Shown: piece by piece, positions 45,141 through 53,111 of the stretch | Layout of the letters: the number at the start of each line of letters is the position of its first letter | Numbering within the stretch: position 1 is the first letter of the stretch | Assembly (NCBI RefSeq): GCF_003336805.1 | Contig: NZ_QFWJ01000002.1 | Coordinates: forward strand, 456,844-520,843 | DNA length: 64,000 nucleotides | Source: Marinospirillum perlucidum | GTDB lineage: Bacteria > Pseudomonadota > Gammaproteobacteria > Pseudomonadales > Halomonadaceae | Direction: 5' to 3' | Notes under the pieces: generated by a model | Told to the model about the DNA's origin: nothing | The model's input: the letters and a program-made list of their open reading frames with translations, nothing else | Databases searched by the model: none | Position numbers and translations under genes: made by a program

Positions 45141-45569
45141 CTACTTCCTCATGTGGTGGATAACATTGGTCACCACCCCGAGAATCTCCAAGTCACTGCC
45201 TTCGGGAATATCAATGGGCGAATAACGATGGTTGCAAGGCAAAAGGCGCGGCACAGGGCGCAACTGCAACTGCTTGACCGTCAGCTCACCGTTAAAACCG
45301 GCAATCACCGTATCGCCATCAGCAGGATTCAGGGAACGATCCACCACCAGCAGATCATCAGGGAAGATTCCCGCCTCAACCATGGAATCCCCTTCGGCAC
45401 GGACAAAAAAAGTAGATGCTGGATGTTTAACCAGTAGCTGATTCAAATCCAAAGCCCGCTCGACATAATCCTGGGCAGGCGAGGGAAAGCCCGCCGCCAC
45501 CCGCTCCAGGTAAAGCGGCAAGGGCATTTCCGGGAAGTCACCCGACTCACTCACATAACTGACATGCAT
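45141..45569 (-). CDS. umuD: UmuD, pol V accessory subunit / LexA-like autopeptidase
   Basis: UmuD is cut by itself on RecA filaments into UmuD', which activates UmuC. I start it at ATG 45569 (MHVSYVSESG, 142 residues), after GGAG; a GTG further up lies next to the LexA box. The cleavage site is A26-G27 (RVAAGFPSP), the catalytic pair Ser62 (EGDSMVEAGI) and Lys99 (GELTVKQL). The site is Ala-Gly as in LexA, not Cys-Gly as in E. coli UmuD. It leads the umuDC operon. Confidence 0.94.
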   Translation of the reverse strand: MHVSYVSESGDFPEMPLPLYLERVAAGFPSPAQDYVERALDLNQLLVKHPASTFFVRAEGDSMVEAGIFPDDLLVVDRSLNPADGDTVIAGFNGELTVKQLQLRPVPRLLPCNHRYSPIDIPEGSDLEILGVVTNVIHHMRK

Positions 45570-45595
45570 GCTGCTGATCTCCAAAAACATAGACA

Positions 45596-45611
45596 CTGTT
45601 CAAATATACAG
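45596..45611. promoter_or_regulatory. LexA (SOS) box of umuDC
   Basis: CTGTTCAAATATACAG keeps both CTGT and ACAG with eight AT-rich bases between, the full gammaproteobacterial LexA consensus. It lies 27 bases before the umuD start. SOS induction of umuDC is therefore expected. Confidence 0.9.
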
Positions 45612-46038
45612 TATCTCGAAACCTTGCGGGAAATCAAGCAAAAGCCACCATGCCCGGGATTTACTTGCTGGCCTTAGAGGGGTTTGATAGAAAGGAATAA
45701 TAAACATCAAAAACCAGCCACCACCGCAGGATGCGAGGCCCTCCCTGACCCCTTCCCTCGGGCGGTAGCGTAAAAGCAGAAACCTAAGCCAGCACACCTT
45801 GTCTGCCAGAAATGCGCAAAAGATCGGAGAGAAATCCAAAAAGACCAAGGTACTCAATGGGTTGAAAAAGCAGCTACGGAGATAGTGAGCAAAGCAAACA
45901 AGGAGGGGGTGCATGCACAGTTTTACAGGCAAATAGTCAGCAGGTTTGTGCTAAATTAATAGCAAAAAATCAATGCATTAAGAACAGATGCCACCTTCGA
46001 TAGGTTAAAAATAACGAGGGGTGCTTATGAATAAAAAT
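45612..46038. other. Region between umuDC and the cassette array
   Basis: No supported gene in 427 bases. This is where an integron's attI site and integrase gene (usually divergent, on the left) would be expected, and neither can be seen. A short reverse frame at 45600-45932 has no ribosome site and no recognisable fold. The last 130 bases are AT-rich (ATTAATAGC near 45955) and may hold the promoter for the first cassette. Confidence 0.5.
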
Positions 46039-46045
46039 GTTATGC
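46039..46045 (+). repeat. First cassette junction (core site GTTATGC)
   Basis: GTTATGC is the reverse complement of GCATAAC, the outer core site of the first attC (47108-47114). In integron cassettes these two are complementary because both lie in the attC of the circular cassette. This match defines the left edge of cassette 1 (from base 46040) independently of any gene. Confidence 0.75.
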
Positions 46046-46077
46046 GTGAACGGTAACGTAATTCAAATCTAATAGAT

Positions 46078-47103
46078 ATGAGTATTAATCCATACAAAAA
46101 AGCCCTGAAAGTATTTAGGGACAGACAACAAGGCTTGCCATTTTATATGGCAATGGAAAACTCATTTAATGCAGCCAGAAGAAATCATCAAAGTCTACAG
46201 CCAGATAGATTGTCACACTATTGCTCTAGTGAAGTGGCAATAAAAATCTTTGAAAATTGTATTATGTGGCTCACAGATATTAGAAAAATGAATGATAAAA
46301 GTGAGCTATTGTATGCCATTAATGCACTGAACGATGGCGCTGATAATTTGGAAATAGAGCATCCTTTGTACAAAGAATTCCCCAGCATAATACGCCAAGA
46401 CATCAATAACTTGCTGGGTAATTCTGTAAACAATGATAAAGCACAAGATTGCGTATCATCCGTTAGAAATAAAATAGTTATGGCTACCTGCTTCTCGATC
46501 TATCACGATGATGCGAATATGTGGAGATTATACGGTGATAATGCAGCGGGGGTAGAAATAAGATTCAATAGTAAACTATTGGCTGTGGCTTCGGATTGTT
46601 TTGGGCACTTTATACCCAATGCGGGAGCCTATGAAACAGGATTTGTGAAAGTCTGTTATCAAGGTGATCGCTGTGATTGCTTGCAGATACTTGGCAATCA
46701 AGTTATTGATGCATATTTGGAAGCAGTGGATGACTTAGAACGCTCCATGCTGCGGTCGCTTATATATTATTCCGTTAGTGATTTCTTGATGTCGCATAAG
46801 CATCCATCATTTCATGGTGAGGGCGAGTACAGACTGTTTACACATATACCAATTAACAAAACATGGTCTGGATCTGATTATTTGTATGATCATCCAAATG
46901 GCATAACCCAGTACACTCCTTTCGCTTTTGGTGCAAATGCAATTGGTTACAGAGGTCTATCAGATTTTCTTCCTAAATTGATTCATTCGGTTAACTTAGG
47001 CCCTCATATTGAAGAGCAACATAAGGAATCATTGGTGGCTAGGCTTGCAGAGCTGGGTATAAGTGATAAGTTGCAGATGTCATCAATACCAATCAGAAAA
47101 TAA
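46078..47103 (+). CDS. DUF2971-domain protein (cassette 1)
   Basis: A 341-residue protein with the DUF2971 layout: an N-terminal RLSHYCSSEVAIKIFENCIMWLTDIRKMNDKSELLYA, then IVMATCFSIYHDDANMWRLYGDNAAGVEIRF, and a C-terminal ending rich in SDKLQMSSIPIRK. DUF2971 proteins are common in mobile regions and cassettes; no activity is established that I can cite. There is no clear ribosome site upstream of the ATG, which is frequent in cassettes. The base composition is clearly lower in GC than the neighbours, a sign of transfer. Confidence 0.8.
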   Translation: MSINPYKKALKVFRDRQQGLPFYMAMENSFNAARRNHQSLQPDRLSHYCSSEVAIKIFENCIMWLTDIRKMNDKSELLYAINALNDGADNLEIEHPLYKEFPSIIRQDINNLLGNSVNNDKAQDCVSSVRNKIVMATCFSIYHDDANMWRLYGDNAAGVEIRFNSKLLAVASDCFGHFIPNAGAYETGFVKVCYQGDRCDCLQILGNQVIDAYLEAVDDLERSMLRSLIYYSVSDFLMSHKHPSFHGEGEYRLFTHIPINKTWSGSDYLYDHPNGITQYTPFAFGANAIGYRGLSDFLPKLIHSVNLGPHIEEQHKESLVARLAELGISDKLQMSSIPIRK

Positions 47104-47107
47104 TCAT

Positions 47108-47224
47108 GCATAACAATCACATCCAGTCCTACCCAAAATGCGCTGCTTGTTTGTGGCTGCTTTCAGCTTGCCACAATCGCTCATCACATTTCACATTTTG
47201 GTCGGCTGATGTGAGGCGTTACAC
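47108..47224 (+). repeat. attC recombination site 1 (117 bp)
   Basis: The site begins GCATAAC and ends GTTACAC. Between them are the imperfect palindrome arms expected of attC: TAAC/GTTA, CACATC/GATGTG with an unpaired base beside it, CCAAAATG/CATTTTGG and TTGTGGC/GCCACAA. The arms differ by single extra bases on one side, as in functional sites where those bases orient the integrase. Its length is like the long VCR-type sites of chromosomal integrons. Confidence 0.85.
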
Positions 47225-47256
47225 GGCGGGGCGCCTGAAAATTTGGAGTTTCTGAC

Positions 47257-47976
47257 TTGAGATTACCTTTTACTTGCATGAAGTGCACCTTTGGTGAGGG
47301 TGCCAACAGTCATCCGCCTTATCCTAAGTACGTAGAGCTTAGAGACGACGGGCGTTATGAGTTCACCTGTGAAAAAGGCCATACCACAGTAACGGTATTG
47401 CAAGAGCAGAAGTTCGAGGTGCTTTTTGATTTAGGAGCTTACGCAATTCTTGACGGTTACTACCGAGAGGCTGTTGCCTCATTTACCTCAAGCCTCGAAC
47501 GGTTCTACGAATTCTTTATTAAGGCCGCCCTTTTTCAAGATGGATTAGAAGAAAGCGCAATCACTGAATCTTGGAAAATGGTTTCGTCTCAGTCAGAGCG
47601 TCAACTTGGAGCCTTTGTTTTTCTTTATCTGAAATATTTTTCCGAGAGCCCGCCGCTACTCCGGCAAAAACAGATAAAGTTTCGAAACGAGGTGGTTCAT
47701 AAAGGTAAAATTCCGTCCCGCGAAGAAGCCATTGGGTATGGTCAGGAAGTACTAGATACCATTAGACCAATATTGCGGCGTGTAAAAGCTGACCTTCCCA
47801 CAGGAATTGAGAGAACAGTCCTTCACCATCTCATGAGTAGCCGTAAAGCGGACGAGTCGCAACCGGTGGGTACGATGAGCATTGCCACTATAGTGAGCCT
47901 AAATGATGGTACGGGGAAAGAGCCCAATCTAGAAGAGGCTTTGTCCGAAAAACAATGGCGGCGGGACCAGTGGTGA
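47257..47976 (+). CDS. HEPN-like protein with N-terminal zinc-ribbon motif (cassette 2)
   Basis: A 239-residue protein. It starts at TTG 47257, with GGAG 10 bases upstream; this start keeps the first cysteine of the pair C7-x-x-C10, which with C38 and H42 (TCEKGH) looks like a small zinc ribbon. A helical domain follows (YYREAVASFTSSLERFYEFFIKAAL...) with the RX4H motif R143-NEVV-H148 and a following GKIPSREEAIGYGQEVLDTI. RX4-6H is the RNase signature of HEPN domains, many of them toxins or antiviral effectors. No MNT antitoxin gene is next to it. The assignment rests on motif and helix pattern only. Confidence 0.65.
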   Translation: MRLPFTCMKCTFGEGANSHPPYPKYVELRDDGRYEFTCEKGHTTVTVLQEQKFEVLFDLGAYAILDGYYREAVASFTSSLERFYEFFIKAALFQDGLEESAITESWKMVSSQSERQLGAFVFLYLKYFSESPPLLRQKQIKFRNEVVHKGKIPSREEAIGYGQEVLDTIRPILRRVKADLPTGIERTVLHHLMSSRKADESQPVGTMSIATIVSLNDGTGKEPNLEEALSEKQWRRDQW

Positions 47977-47981
47977 TTTTC

Positions 47982-48065
47982 GTGTAACCAGTGCATGCCC
48001 GGCAACGTCTACTACATTGTGCCTTAGGCTCCATTCCGTAGGCGGGCATGCTGCAAGCGTTAGAA
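47982..48065 (+). repeat. attC recombination site 2 (84 bp)
   Basis: The site begins GTGTAAC, exactly the reverse complement of GTTACAC that opens its own cassette, and ends GTTAGAA. Its arms pair as TGCATGCCCG/CGGGCATGC, with an asymmetric internal loop (TAACCAG vs CTGCAAGCGTTA). It separates the HEPN-like gene from the HNH gene. Confidence 0.85.
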
Positions 48066-48147
48066 GGAGAAGCATCTCGTACGGTTAACTGAATTTGAAA
48101 CCTTGCCTGAGGTAGCTACTTGATGGTTTGTTTTCGAGAGGATGCGC

Positions 48148-48906
48148 ATGAAACAGATCGAACAAAATGTCATTGCTGGTGTGCTGCCAGACCTTGATGG
48201 ATATCGTTTTACTACAAAGCACTTCGTGAACCTTTTTGCTCGCCGTTATCCAGATGTTTACCAGGAGGTGGTGGACGAATACGGTGAAGGGGGGCGAGGA
48301 TCAGGTCGCCACTATTCCGCTAACGTACACTTGGCTAAATCGCTTTCAAAATGTTCTAGCGAGCTTGGTGTCCGAATTATCGATGAGGTAAAGGCACCCC
48401 CCGACTGGGGTAATGCTGTTATTACGCTGTGGGATTATGATACAGAGGGGACAGGAACTGTACCGATAGAAAGGTCAGTTGAGAGAGATCTCGCCGATAT
48501 TATTGAGAATCCAAATATTGAGGTCACTGAAAAAGAGCAATTAACTTTCGCTCGGATTGGCCAGGGCGCGTTTAGAAAGCGCCTGATCAAGTACTGGGGA
48601 GGTTGTGCTGTGACTGGTTGTAATGTTCTAAGTATGCTGGTCGCATCCCATATCAAACCATGGTCAGGCTCAGATCCTCGTGAGCGCCTTGATATCTATA
48701 ACGGGCTCTTGCTCGTTCCAAACCTAGATCGGCTATTTGATCAAGGTTGGATTTCGTTTGATGGCAAGGGAAAAATTTTGATCTCTAACGCTATTGAGCG
48801 TCAGGTTCTTGATCTTCTTGGGGTTAAGAAAAACTCTAGGTTAAAGATAACGAGCGATCATGAGCACTATCTTGCGTATCATCGAGACCATATCTTTAAG
48901 GGATAG
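48148..48906 (+). CDS. HNH endonuclease-domain protein (cassette 3)
   Basis: A 252-residue protein whose C-terminal half is an HNH_2-type nuclease domain: AFRKRLIKYWGGCAVTGCNVLSMLVASHIKPWSGSDPRERLDIYNGLLLVPNLDRLFDQGWISF. Key residues are H168, N185 and D194, and the pair C153/C158 could bind zinc. The N-terminal 120 residues, with GGRGSGRHYSANVHLAKSLSKCS, are unassigned and may bind DNA or a modified base. ATG 48148 is preferred over 48142 because GAGAGG then has normal spacing. A restriction or defence role is possible, as in many cassette-borne HNH genes, but not shown. Confidence 0.82.
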   Translation: MKQIEQNVIAGVLPDLDGYRFTTKHFVNLFARRYPDVYQEVVDEYGEGGRGSGRHYSANVHLAKSLSKCSSELGVRIIDEVKAPPDWGNAVITLWDYDTEGTGTVPIERSVERDLADIIENPNIEVTEKEQLTFARIGQGAFRKRLIKYWGGCAVTGCNVLSMLVASHIKPWSGSDPRERLDIYNGLLLVPNLDRLFDQGWISFDGKGKILISNAIERQVLDLLGVKKNSRLKITSDHEHYLAYHRDHIFKG

Positions 48907-48911
48907 TATCT

Positions 48912-48945
48912 GCACTGTCTACTCTCATGGCAGAGTAGACAGTGC
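48912..48945 (+). terminator. Perfect 14 bp hairpin after the HNH gene
   Basis: GCACTGTCTACTCT and AGAGTAGACAGTGC pair perfectly over a six-base loop, 6 bases after the HNH stop. A run of five Ts comes 7 bases later, so it may act as a terminator for the array even though the T-run is not immediate. No attC was recognised around it. Confidence 0.6.
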
Positions 48946-49094
48946 TAAGTAATTTTTAACGAGGAAATGAACCTGACAACCCTTCCGGGTCTTTGCGGGT
49001 TATTTCAGCATCATAATTTTTCTGCCAAATGCTGAGACTTTCAGAATCTTGGCTCTGGGTTGCAATAAAGCTTCTGTCTATAGACACTAAAACG

Positions 49095-49130
49095 AAAAAA
49101 GGCGAATCAACTTGGTTGTTGATTCGCCTT
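49095..49130 (-). terminator. Intrinsic terminator of the initiator tRNA gene
   Basis: On the reverse strand GGCGAATCAAC pairs with GTTGATTCGCC over a six-base loop and is followed by six Ts. It begins about 10 bases after the CCA end of the tRNA gene. Confidence 0.9.
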
Positions 49131-49139
49131 CTAGAATCT

Positions 49140-49216
<77 letters not shown>

Positions 49217-49229
49217 TCAGATGGCGCGT

Positions 49230-49257
49230 ATTATATCGATTCCTGAGAGCCTGTCAA
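49230..49257 (-). promoter_or_regulatory. Consensus sigma70 promoter of the initiator tRNA gene
   Basis: On the reverse strand TTGACA and TATAAT, both perfect, are 16 bp apart and followed by a GC-rich discriminator (ACGCGCC). That discriminator is typical of stringently controlled stable-RNA promoters. The tRNA begins about 14 bases after the -10 box. Confidence 0.9.
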
Positions 49258-49437
49258 GACACTACTAAAGATTGTTTTAAATCAGTGGCCTAATCTGTAG
49301 CCTGTGGCTTAAAGTTAATGTCATTAAGGCACAGGATAATAACGATAAGCCCTAGACCAAAAAGAAAAGAAAGGGCGTCTGTGTAACGGCCTAAGTGCCG
49401 AATTTTGAGTAGTACAACACACTAGAGGGAGAAAATT

Positions 49438-50175
49438 ATGGATAAGCAAGTAGCTTGGGTTACTGGTGGTACCGGCGGTATAGGTACGGGCATTTGTCGT
49501 GCGCTGGCCGATGCTGGCTATCAGGTGGTCGCCGGTTATTCCAATGAAGAAAAAGCCAAGGCCTGGCAGGAAGAGCAGAAGAAAGCCGGTTATGACCTGG
49601 GCATCAGCTATGCCGATGTGGCGGATTTTGATTCAGTGGGTCGCAGCCTGGCTGAAATCCGTGAAAATTTTGGCAAGGTTTCTGTTCTGGTCAATAATGC
49701 CGGTGTCACTGCGGATGGTATGCTGAAGAAACTGGATGTGGATAAGTGGCATGCCGTTTTGAGAACCAATCTGGACAGTGTTTATAACACCTCTAAAAAC
49801 TGCCTGGACGACATGCTGGCCGAAGGTTATGGCCGTATTATCAATATCTCTTCAATCAATGCTGAAAAAGGCCAGATGGGGCAGACCAACTACTCGGCAG
49901 CCAAGGCCGGGATGCATGGCTTTACCAAGGCGCTGGCTCAGGAAACCGCCAAGAAGGGCATTACCGTTAATACTATTTCTCCTGGCTATATCGCCACGGA
50001 CATGATCATGAAGATCAAGGAAGAAATTCGTGAGGGCATCAAGGCCCAGATTCCGGTGGGTCGCTTTGGTGAGCCAGAAGATATTGCGCGTATCGTGGTC
50101 TTTTTGGCCGACGAGAAGGCGAGCTTTATCACCGGCTCCAATATTTCCGCGAACGGTGGTCAGTTCATGCACTGA
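49438..50175 (+). CDS. phaB: Acetoacetyl-CoA reductase (PhaB-type SDR)
   Basis: A 245-residue short-chain dehydrogenase. The cofactor motif is TGGTGGIGTGICRALADAG, the NNAG block is VLVNNAGVTADGMLKKL, and the catalytic residues are the serine in INISSINAEKGQMGQTN(YSAAK), its tyrosine and lysine. The INAEKGQMGQTNYSAAKAGMHGF stretch is typical of PhaB, which makes (R)-3-hydroxybutyryl-CoA for polyhydroxybutyrate with NADPH; FabG is a close relative. GAGGGAG lies upstream of the ATG. Neither phaA nor phaC is next to it. A terminator follows at 50204. Confidence 0.85.
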   Translation: MDKQVAWVTGGTGGIGTGICRALADAGYQVVAGYSNEEKAKAWQEEQKKAGYDLGISYADVADFDSVGRSLAEIRENFGKVSVLVNNAGVTADGMLKKLDVDKWHAVLRTNLDSVYNTSKNCLDDMLAEGYGRIINISSINAEKGQMGQTNYSAAKAGMHGFTKALAQETAKKGITVNTISPGYIATDMIMKIKEEIREGIKAQIPVGRFGEPEDIARIVVFLADEKASFITGSNISANGGQFMH

Positions 50176-50203
50176 TCACCCGGTGATCATTCGTTGTTTT
50201 TTT

Positions 50204-50230
50204 AAGCAGGCCATCCGGCCTGCTTTTTTT
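50204..50230 (+). terminator. Intrinsic terminator after phaB
   Basis: Stem AGCAGGCC/GGCCTGCT with loop ATCC, followed by seven Ts. It overlaps the stop of the convergent DUF349 gene by two bases and works on the plus strand only. Confidence 0.92.
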
Positions 50231-52907
50231 ATTGCAAAAGGCTTTGCAGCGCAGTAATAAAGCGCTCGGCTTCCTGACCCTGACGGCTTTGGATTTTCTC
50301 TTCCCAATCCTTGAGTAGTTCCTGCGCTTCTTCCTGGCGATCACTGGCCGTGGCTTCACCTTTGATACCGGCATTGAGCCTTTCCACCTGTAGCTGCATC
50401 TTCAGGGCCTGATCGACTTCAGGCACCGGGATACCTGCCAGGGTCTCCATATTAATAGCCAGCTTGCGGGCTAATTCTGGGTCAGTGATTGCCTGATCCT
50501 GGGGCAGGGCTTCCCAGCGGGAGGCGAGTTGTTCCTGCAGGGCCTGATTTTTCTGCTGTTGCTTGCGCTCTTGCAGTTGCCCGGCGAACTGGGCGAGGTT
50601 TTCTTCCCAGGTGGCTTTTTCCTCACGAGGTACGGAAGTGATGCGTTTCAGTTCCTGATAAAGCCGGTTGGCTGCTTCCAGTTCGCCAGCTTGCAGGTGG
50701 TTCTGTGCGCTCTCCAGTTGCTGCTGGGCCGCTTGGAACTGCTCCTGACGCGCCTGCTGCTGGTGAGTTCGCTCTTGATCACGCTTGTTGAAGAGCTGAT
50801 CGCAGGCGGCGCGGAATTCTTTCCAGAGTTGGTGTTCCAGGCTGCCGGGGGCGCGGCCTTGCTGACGCCAGTCCTGCTGCAGTTGTTTGCTTTTTTGGGT
50901 GGCGGCCTGGAGGTTGTCTTCTTCCAGCAGCTGTCGGGCTTCTTCAATCAGTTGACGCTTGGCATCGGCATTTTTCTGGCGTAGCTGATGCAGTTGATCC
51001 TTGATGGGTTGCAGTGCCTGCTGGAAGCGTTCTGCCAGGCGCTTGCCATCCGCCCGATTGACGGGGGTGAAGCGGTGCCATTCATCGTGAATTTTGGTCA
51101 GTAGCTGATCGAGTGCCTTTTCATCCAGCTGGAGTAGCTGCTCTCCCCGGCTGAGTTCTTCCAGTTCTTCACAGATGATGCGGCGTTGCTGCTGGTTGTA
51201 CTGGCGTTGTTGCGCCTGTTCGGCAAACCAGGCTTTGCAGGGTTCATAAGCTTGATCGGCAGCCTGCTTGAAGCGTTGCCAGAGTTCTTTGCTGGCTGCA
51301 GCCGAGCCAAGTTCACGCCACTCCTGTTGCAGGGCCTGGATACGGTCGGCCTTGGCCTGGGGTTCCATGCTCTGGTCTTCAGCCAGTTGTTCCATCTGCT
51401 CGCACAGGCTTTCGCGTTTGGGCGCGGCCACAAAGCCTTGCCAATCTTTAAGTTCTGCCGTTAAAGCGGCCAGTTTTTTCAGCCGGGGGGCAAAGGGTTG
51501 GCGCTGTTTTTCGGAAACCGCATCCAGCTGCCCTTGCAGTTTTTGCAGGAGTTTCTGGGCCGGGCGGGTTTTTCCGGCATCCAGCAGCGACTGGAGTTCA
51601 TTCAATTCGGCTTCAATTGCCTGGCTATCCAGTTGCTGGGTGGCTTCACGCGGTTTGACTGCCTGAGGGCGGGCCTGACGCAGGCGTTCCTCAAGCTGTT
51701 GCAGTTCCGTGCTGACCGCTAGCGATGCAGGCCAGGCAATTTTCTGCTGAAGTTTCTGGGCTGCAGCCAACTGTTGAGAGGACCAGTCAGGCTCGATCAA
51801 AAGAAGCTGTAGGTCTGGCCGGTGTTCGCTCAGACGCTCACAAGCCGCTTCGACCTCCTGCAGGAACTGCAGGGCGGTCTGCCAGTTCTTTTTCTGTGCC
51901 TTGGATGCTGGGTGGGCCTGCAGGCTGGTTTCCCAGCGCTCCTGGAGTGCTTCCCGATTGCTTCGAGTATCCATGGCGTCGGGTGCCGCGTTGCGGGCTT
52001 CTTCTGCCAGTTGTTGCAGATCTTCCAGCAGTTTTTCCTGGAGTTCGGCGGCCTGCTGGCGGGCGTGTTCCTGGCGCTGGCGCTCTGCTTCTTCTGCAGC
52101 CAGACGTTGGGCCTCTTCCTGGGCCAGTTTCAGTAGGCGATTGAATTCTGCTTCCAGGCTGTCGGCGGCAGTAAAGTCGGCCAAATCTTGCCACTGGCGT
52201 TGCAGGTGTTCCAGGCGGGCGGCAAAGAGCTGTTGTTCCTGGCTTTTCAGTAGTTGGGCCAGTTGTTCGCTAAGGCGCTGTTTTTGTTCCAAGGCATCCT
52301 GGAGTTCTTGCTCCTTGGCCTTGAGGGCATTGAGTTTGTCGCGGGCCAGACGTTGTACCCGCTTGTCACCGGTGGCTTCCTTGACCAGGGTTTCCAGGGC
52401 CGCTTCGGAAACGATGGCTTGGGCAGCTTCCTGACGAATCTTGGCCAGGCTGTTGCTCAGGGCGATTTCCAGCCATAGCTCTTCTTCGGTATCCAATTGC
52501 TGGAGGGCAGCCTGGCGTACTTCCAGCGCTTTTGCTTCCTGAATCAATTGGCGCAGCAGTTGCGGATGACGAAGGCTGTTGAGAAGCTGCTGTTGCTCTT
52601 CTTGTAGCTGGGTCCAACGGCTCAGTTGCTGGCCAAGAAAAGCAACCAGTGTTTTTTCCAGTTCTGCGCTCAGTCGTTGCTGGTCATGCAAAAGCTCGAT
52701 CAGTGGTTGCAGATCGGGAAATTGGGGCAGGGCTTTTTCCAACAGTGAGGCGTCGGTTTCTTTTTGCAACCAGGCCAGGGCTTCCTGTTGTTGGGCAGGG
52801 TCATTCAAATCCAGCCTTTCCAGGGCCATCAAGCGGATACTACGCTTGTGATGAGCCAGCGTGGGTTTGAAAAAGCGCGGTGCTATACGGACTAACAGCG
52901 AATTCAT
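50229..52907 (-). CDS. DUF349-repeat coiled-coil protein
   Basis: A very glutamine- and leucine-rich protein of 892 residues. It has long coiled-coil segments (about 190-330 and 660-830) and several DUF349 units, seen by the repeating pattern of a tryptophan followed by a helix: LQQEWRELGSAAASKELWQRFKQAADQAYEPCKAWF, LTKIHDEWHRFTPVNRADGKRLAERFQQALQPIK, SKQLQQDWRQQGRAPGSLEHQLWKEFRAACDQLF. The first 30 residues (MNSLLVRIAPRFFKPTLAHHKRSIRLMALERLDL) match the usual N-terminal start of this family in Pseudomonas and relatives. No function is known to me. It has no signal peptide and is divergent from the phosphoketolase-like gene, with 204 bp between them. Confidence 0.85.
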   Translation of the reverse strand: MNSLLVRIAPRFFKPTLAHHKRSIRLMALERLDLNDPAQQQEALAWLQKETDASLLEKALPQFPDLQPLIELLHDQQRLSAELEKTLVAFLGQQLSRWTQLQEEQQQLLNSLRHPQLLRQLIQEAKALEVRQAALQQLDTEEELWLEIALSNSLAKIRQEAAQAIVSEAALETLVKEATGDKRVQRLARDKLNALKAKEQELQDALEQKQRLSEQLAQLLKSQEQQLFAARLEHLQRQWQDLADFTAADSLEAEFNRLLKLAQEEAQRLAAEEAERQRQEHARQQAAELQEKLLEDLQQLAEEARNAAPDAMDTRSNREALQERWETSLQAHPASKAQKKNWQTALQFLQEVEAACERLSEHRPDLQLLLIEPDWSSQQLAAAQKLQQKIAWPASLAVSTELQQLEERLRQARPQAVKPREATQQLDSQAIEAELNELQSLLDAGKTRPAQKLLQKLQGQLDAVSEKQRQPFAPRLKKLAALTAELKDWQGFVAAPKRESLCEQMEQLAEDQSMEPQAKADRIQALQQEWRELGSAAASKELWQRFKQAADQAYEPCKAWFAEQAQQRQYNQQQRRIICEELEELSRGEQLLQLDEKALDQLLTKIHDEWHRFTPVNRADGKRLAERFQQALQPIKDQLHQLRQKNADAKRQLIEEARQLLEEDNLQAATQKSKQLQQDWRQQGRAPGSLEHQLWKEFRAACDQLFNKRDQERTHQQQARQEQFQAAQQQLESAQNHLQAGELEAANRLYQELKRITSVPREEKATWEENLAQFAGQLQERKQQQKNQALQEQLASRWEALPQDQAITDPELARKLAINMETLAGIPVPEVDQALKMQLQVERLNAGIKGEATASDRQEEAQELLKDWEEKIQSRQGQEAERFITALQSLLQ

Positions 52908-53111
52908 GACTTGAGATTGCCCTTGCTACCAAGAAGTATAAAAAATAAAAATCGGTTTTTCAGTCAGTTGTCTTTCCGCCAGCAGGTGCAAAGCTGAATC
53001 AGGACGAATAGACTAGAAGAAAAATCAACTGCCCCGACGGGAAAACTCCTCATTCTAACAGATGAGACCGCCGGTCGCGCAGTATAAGTTGTCGCCTTTC
53101 AAGGAGTTTTT

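Larger units (their letters stand above)
46039..48906 (+). mobile_element. Integron gene-cassette array lacking an integrase (CALIN)
   Basis: Three consecutive cassettes, each with one gene in the same direction: cassette 1, 46040-47218 (DUF2971), cassette 2, 47219-48059 (HEPN-like), cassette 3, 48060 to an unseen end (HNH). Two attC sites are present. In each of the first two cassettes the start core is the reverse complement of the inner core of its own attC, the signature of the cassette mechanism. Cassette genes are more AT-rich than the flanking genes, notably cassette 1. No integrase gene lies within the window, so recombination would need one in trans. Confidence 0.8.

Noticed and set aside
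45600..45932. 110-residue reverse-strand reading frame upstream of umuD
   Set aside because: Runs through the LexA box, has no ribosome site, and its composition is random-looking.
45612..46038. Integron integrase or attI left of the array
   Set aside because: No frame with tyrosine recombinase motifs and no recognisable attI; the array is therefore described as lacking an integrase.
48946..49080. Third attC site for the HNH cassette
   Set aside because: The cassette start GTTAGAA predicts TTCTAAC; only TTTTAAC (48954) is near, and no matching end core follows, so it was not called.
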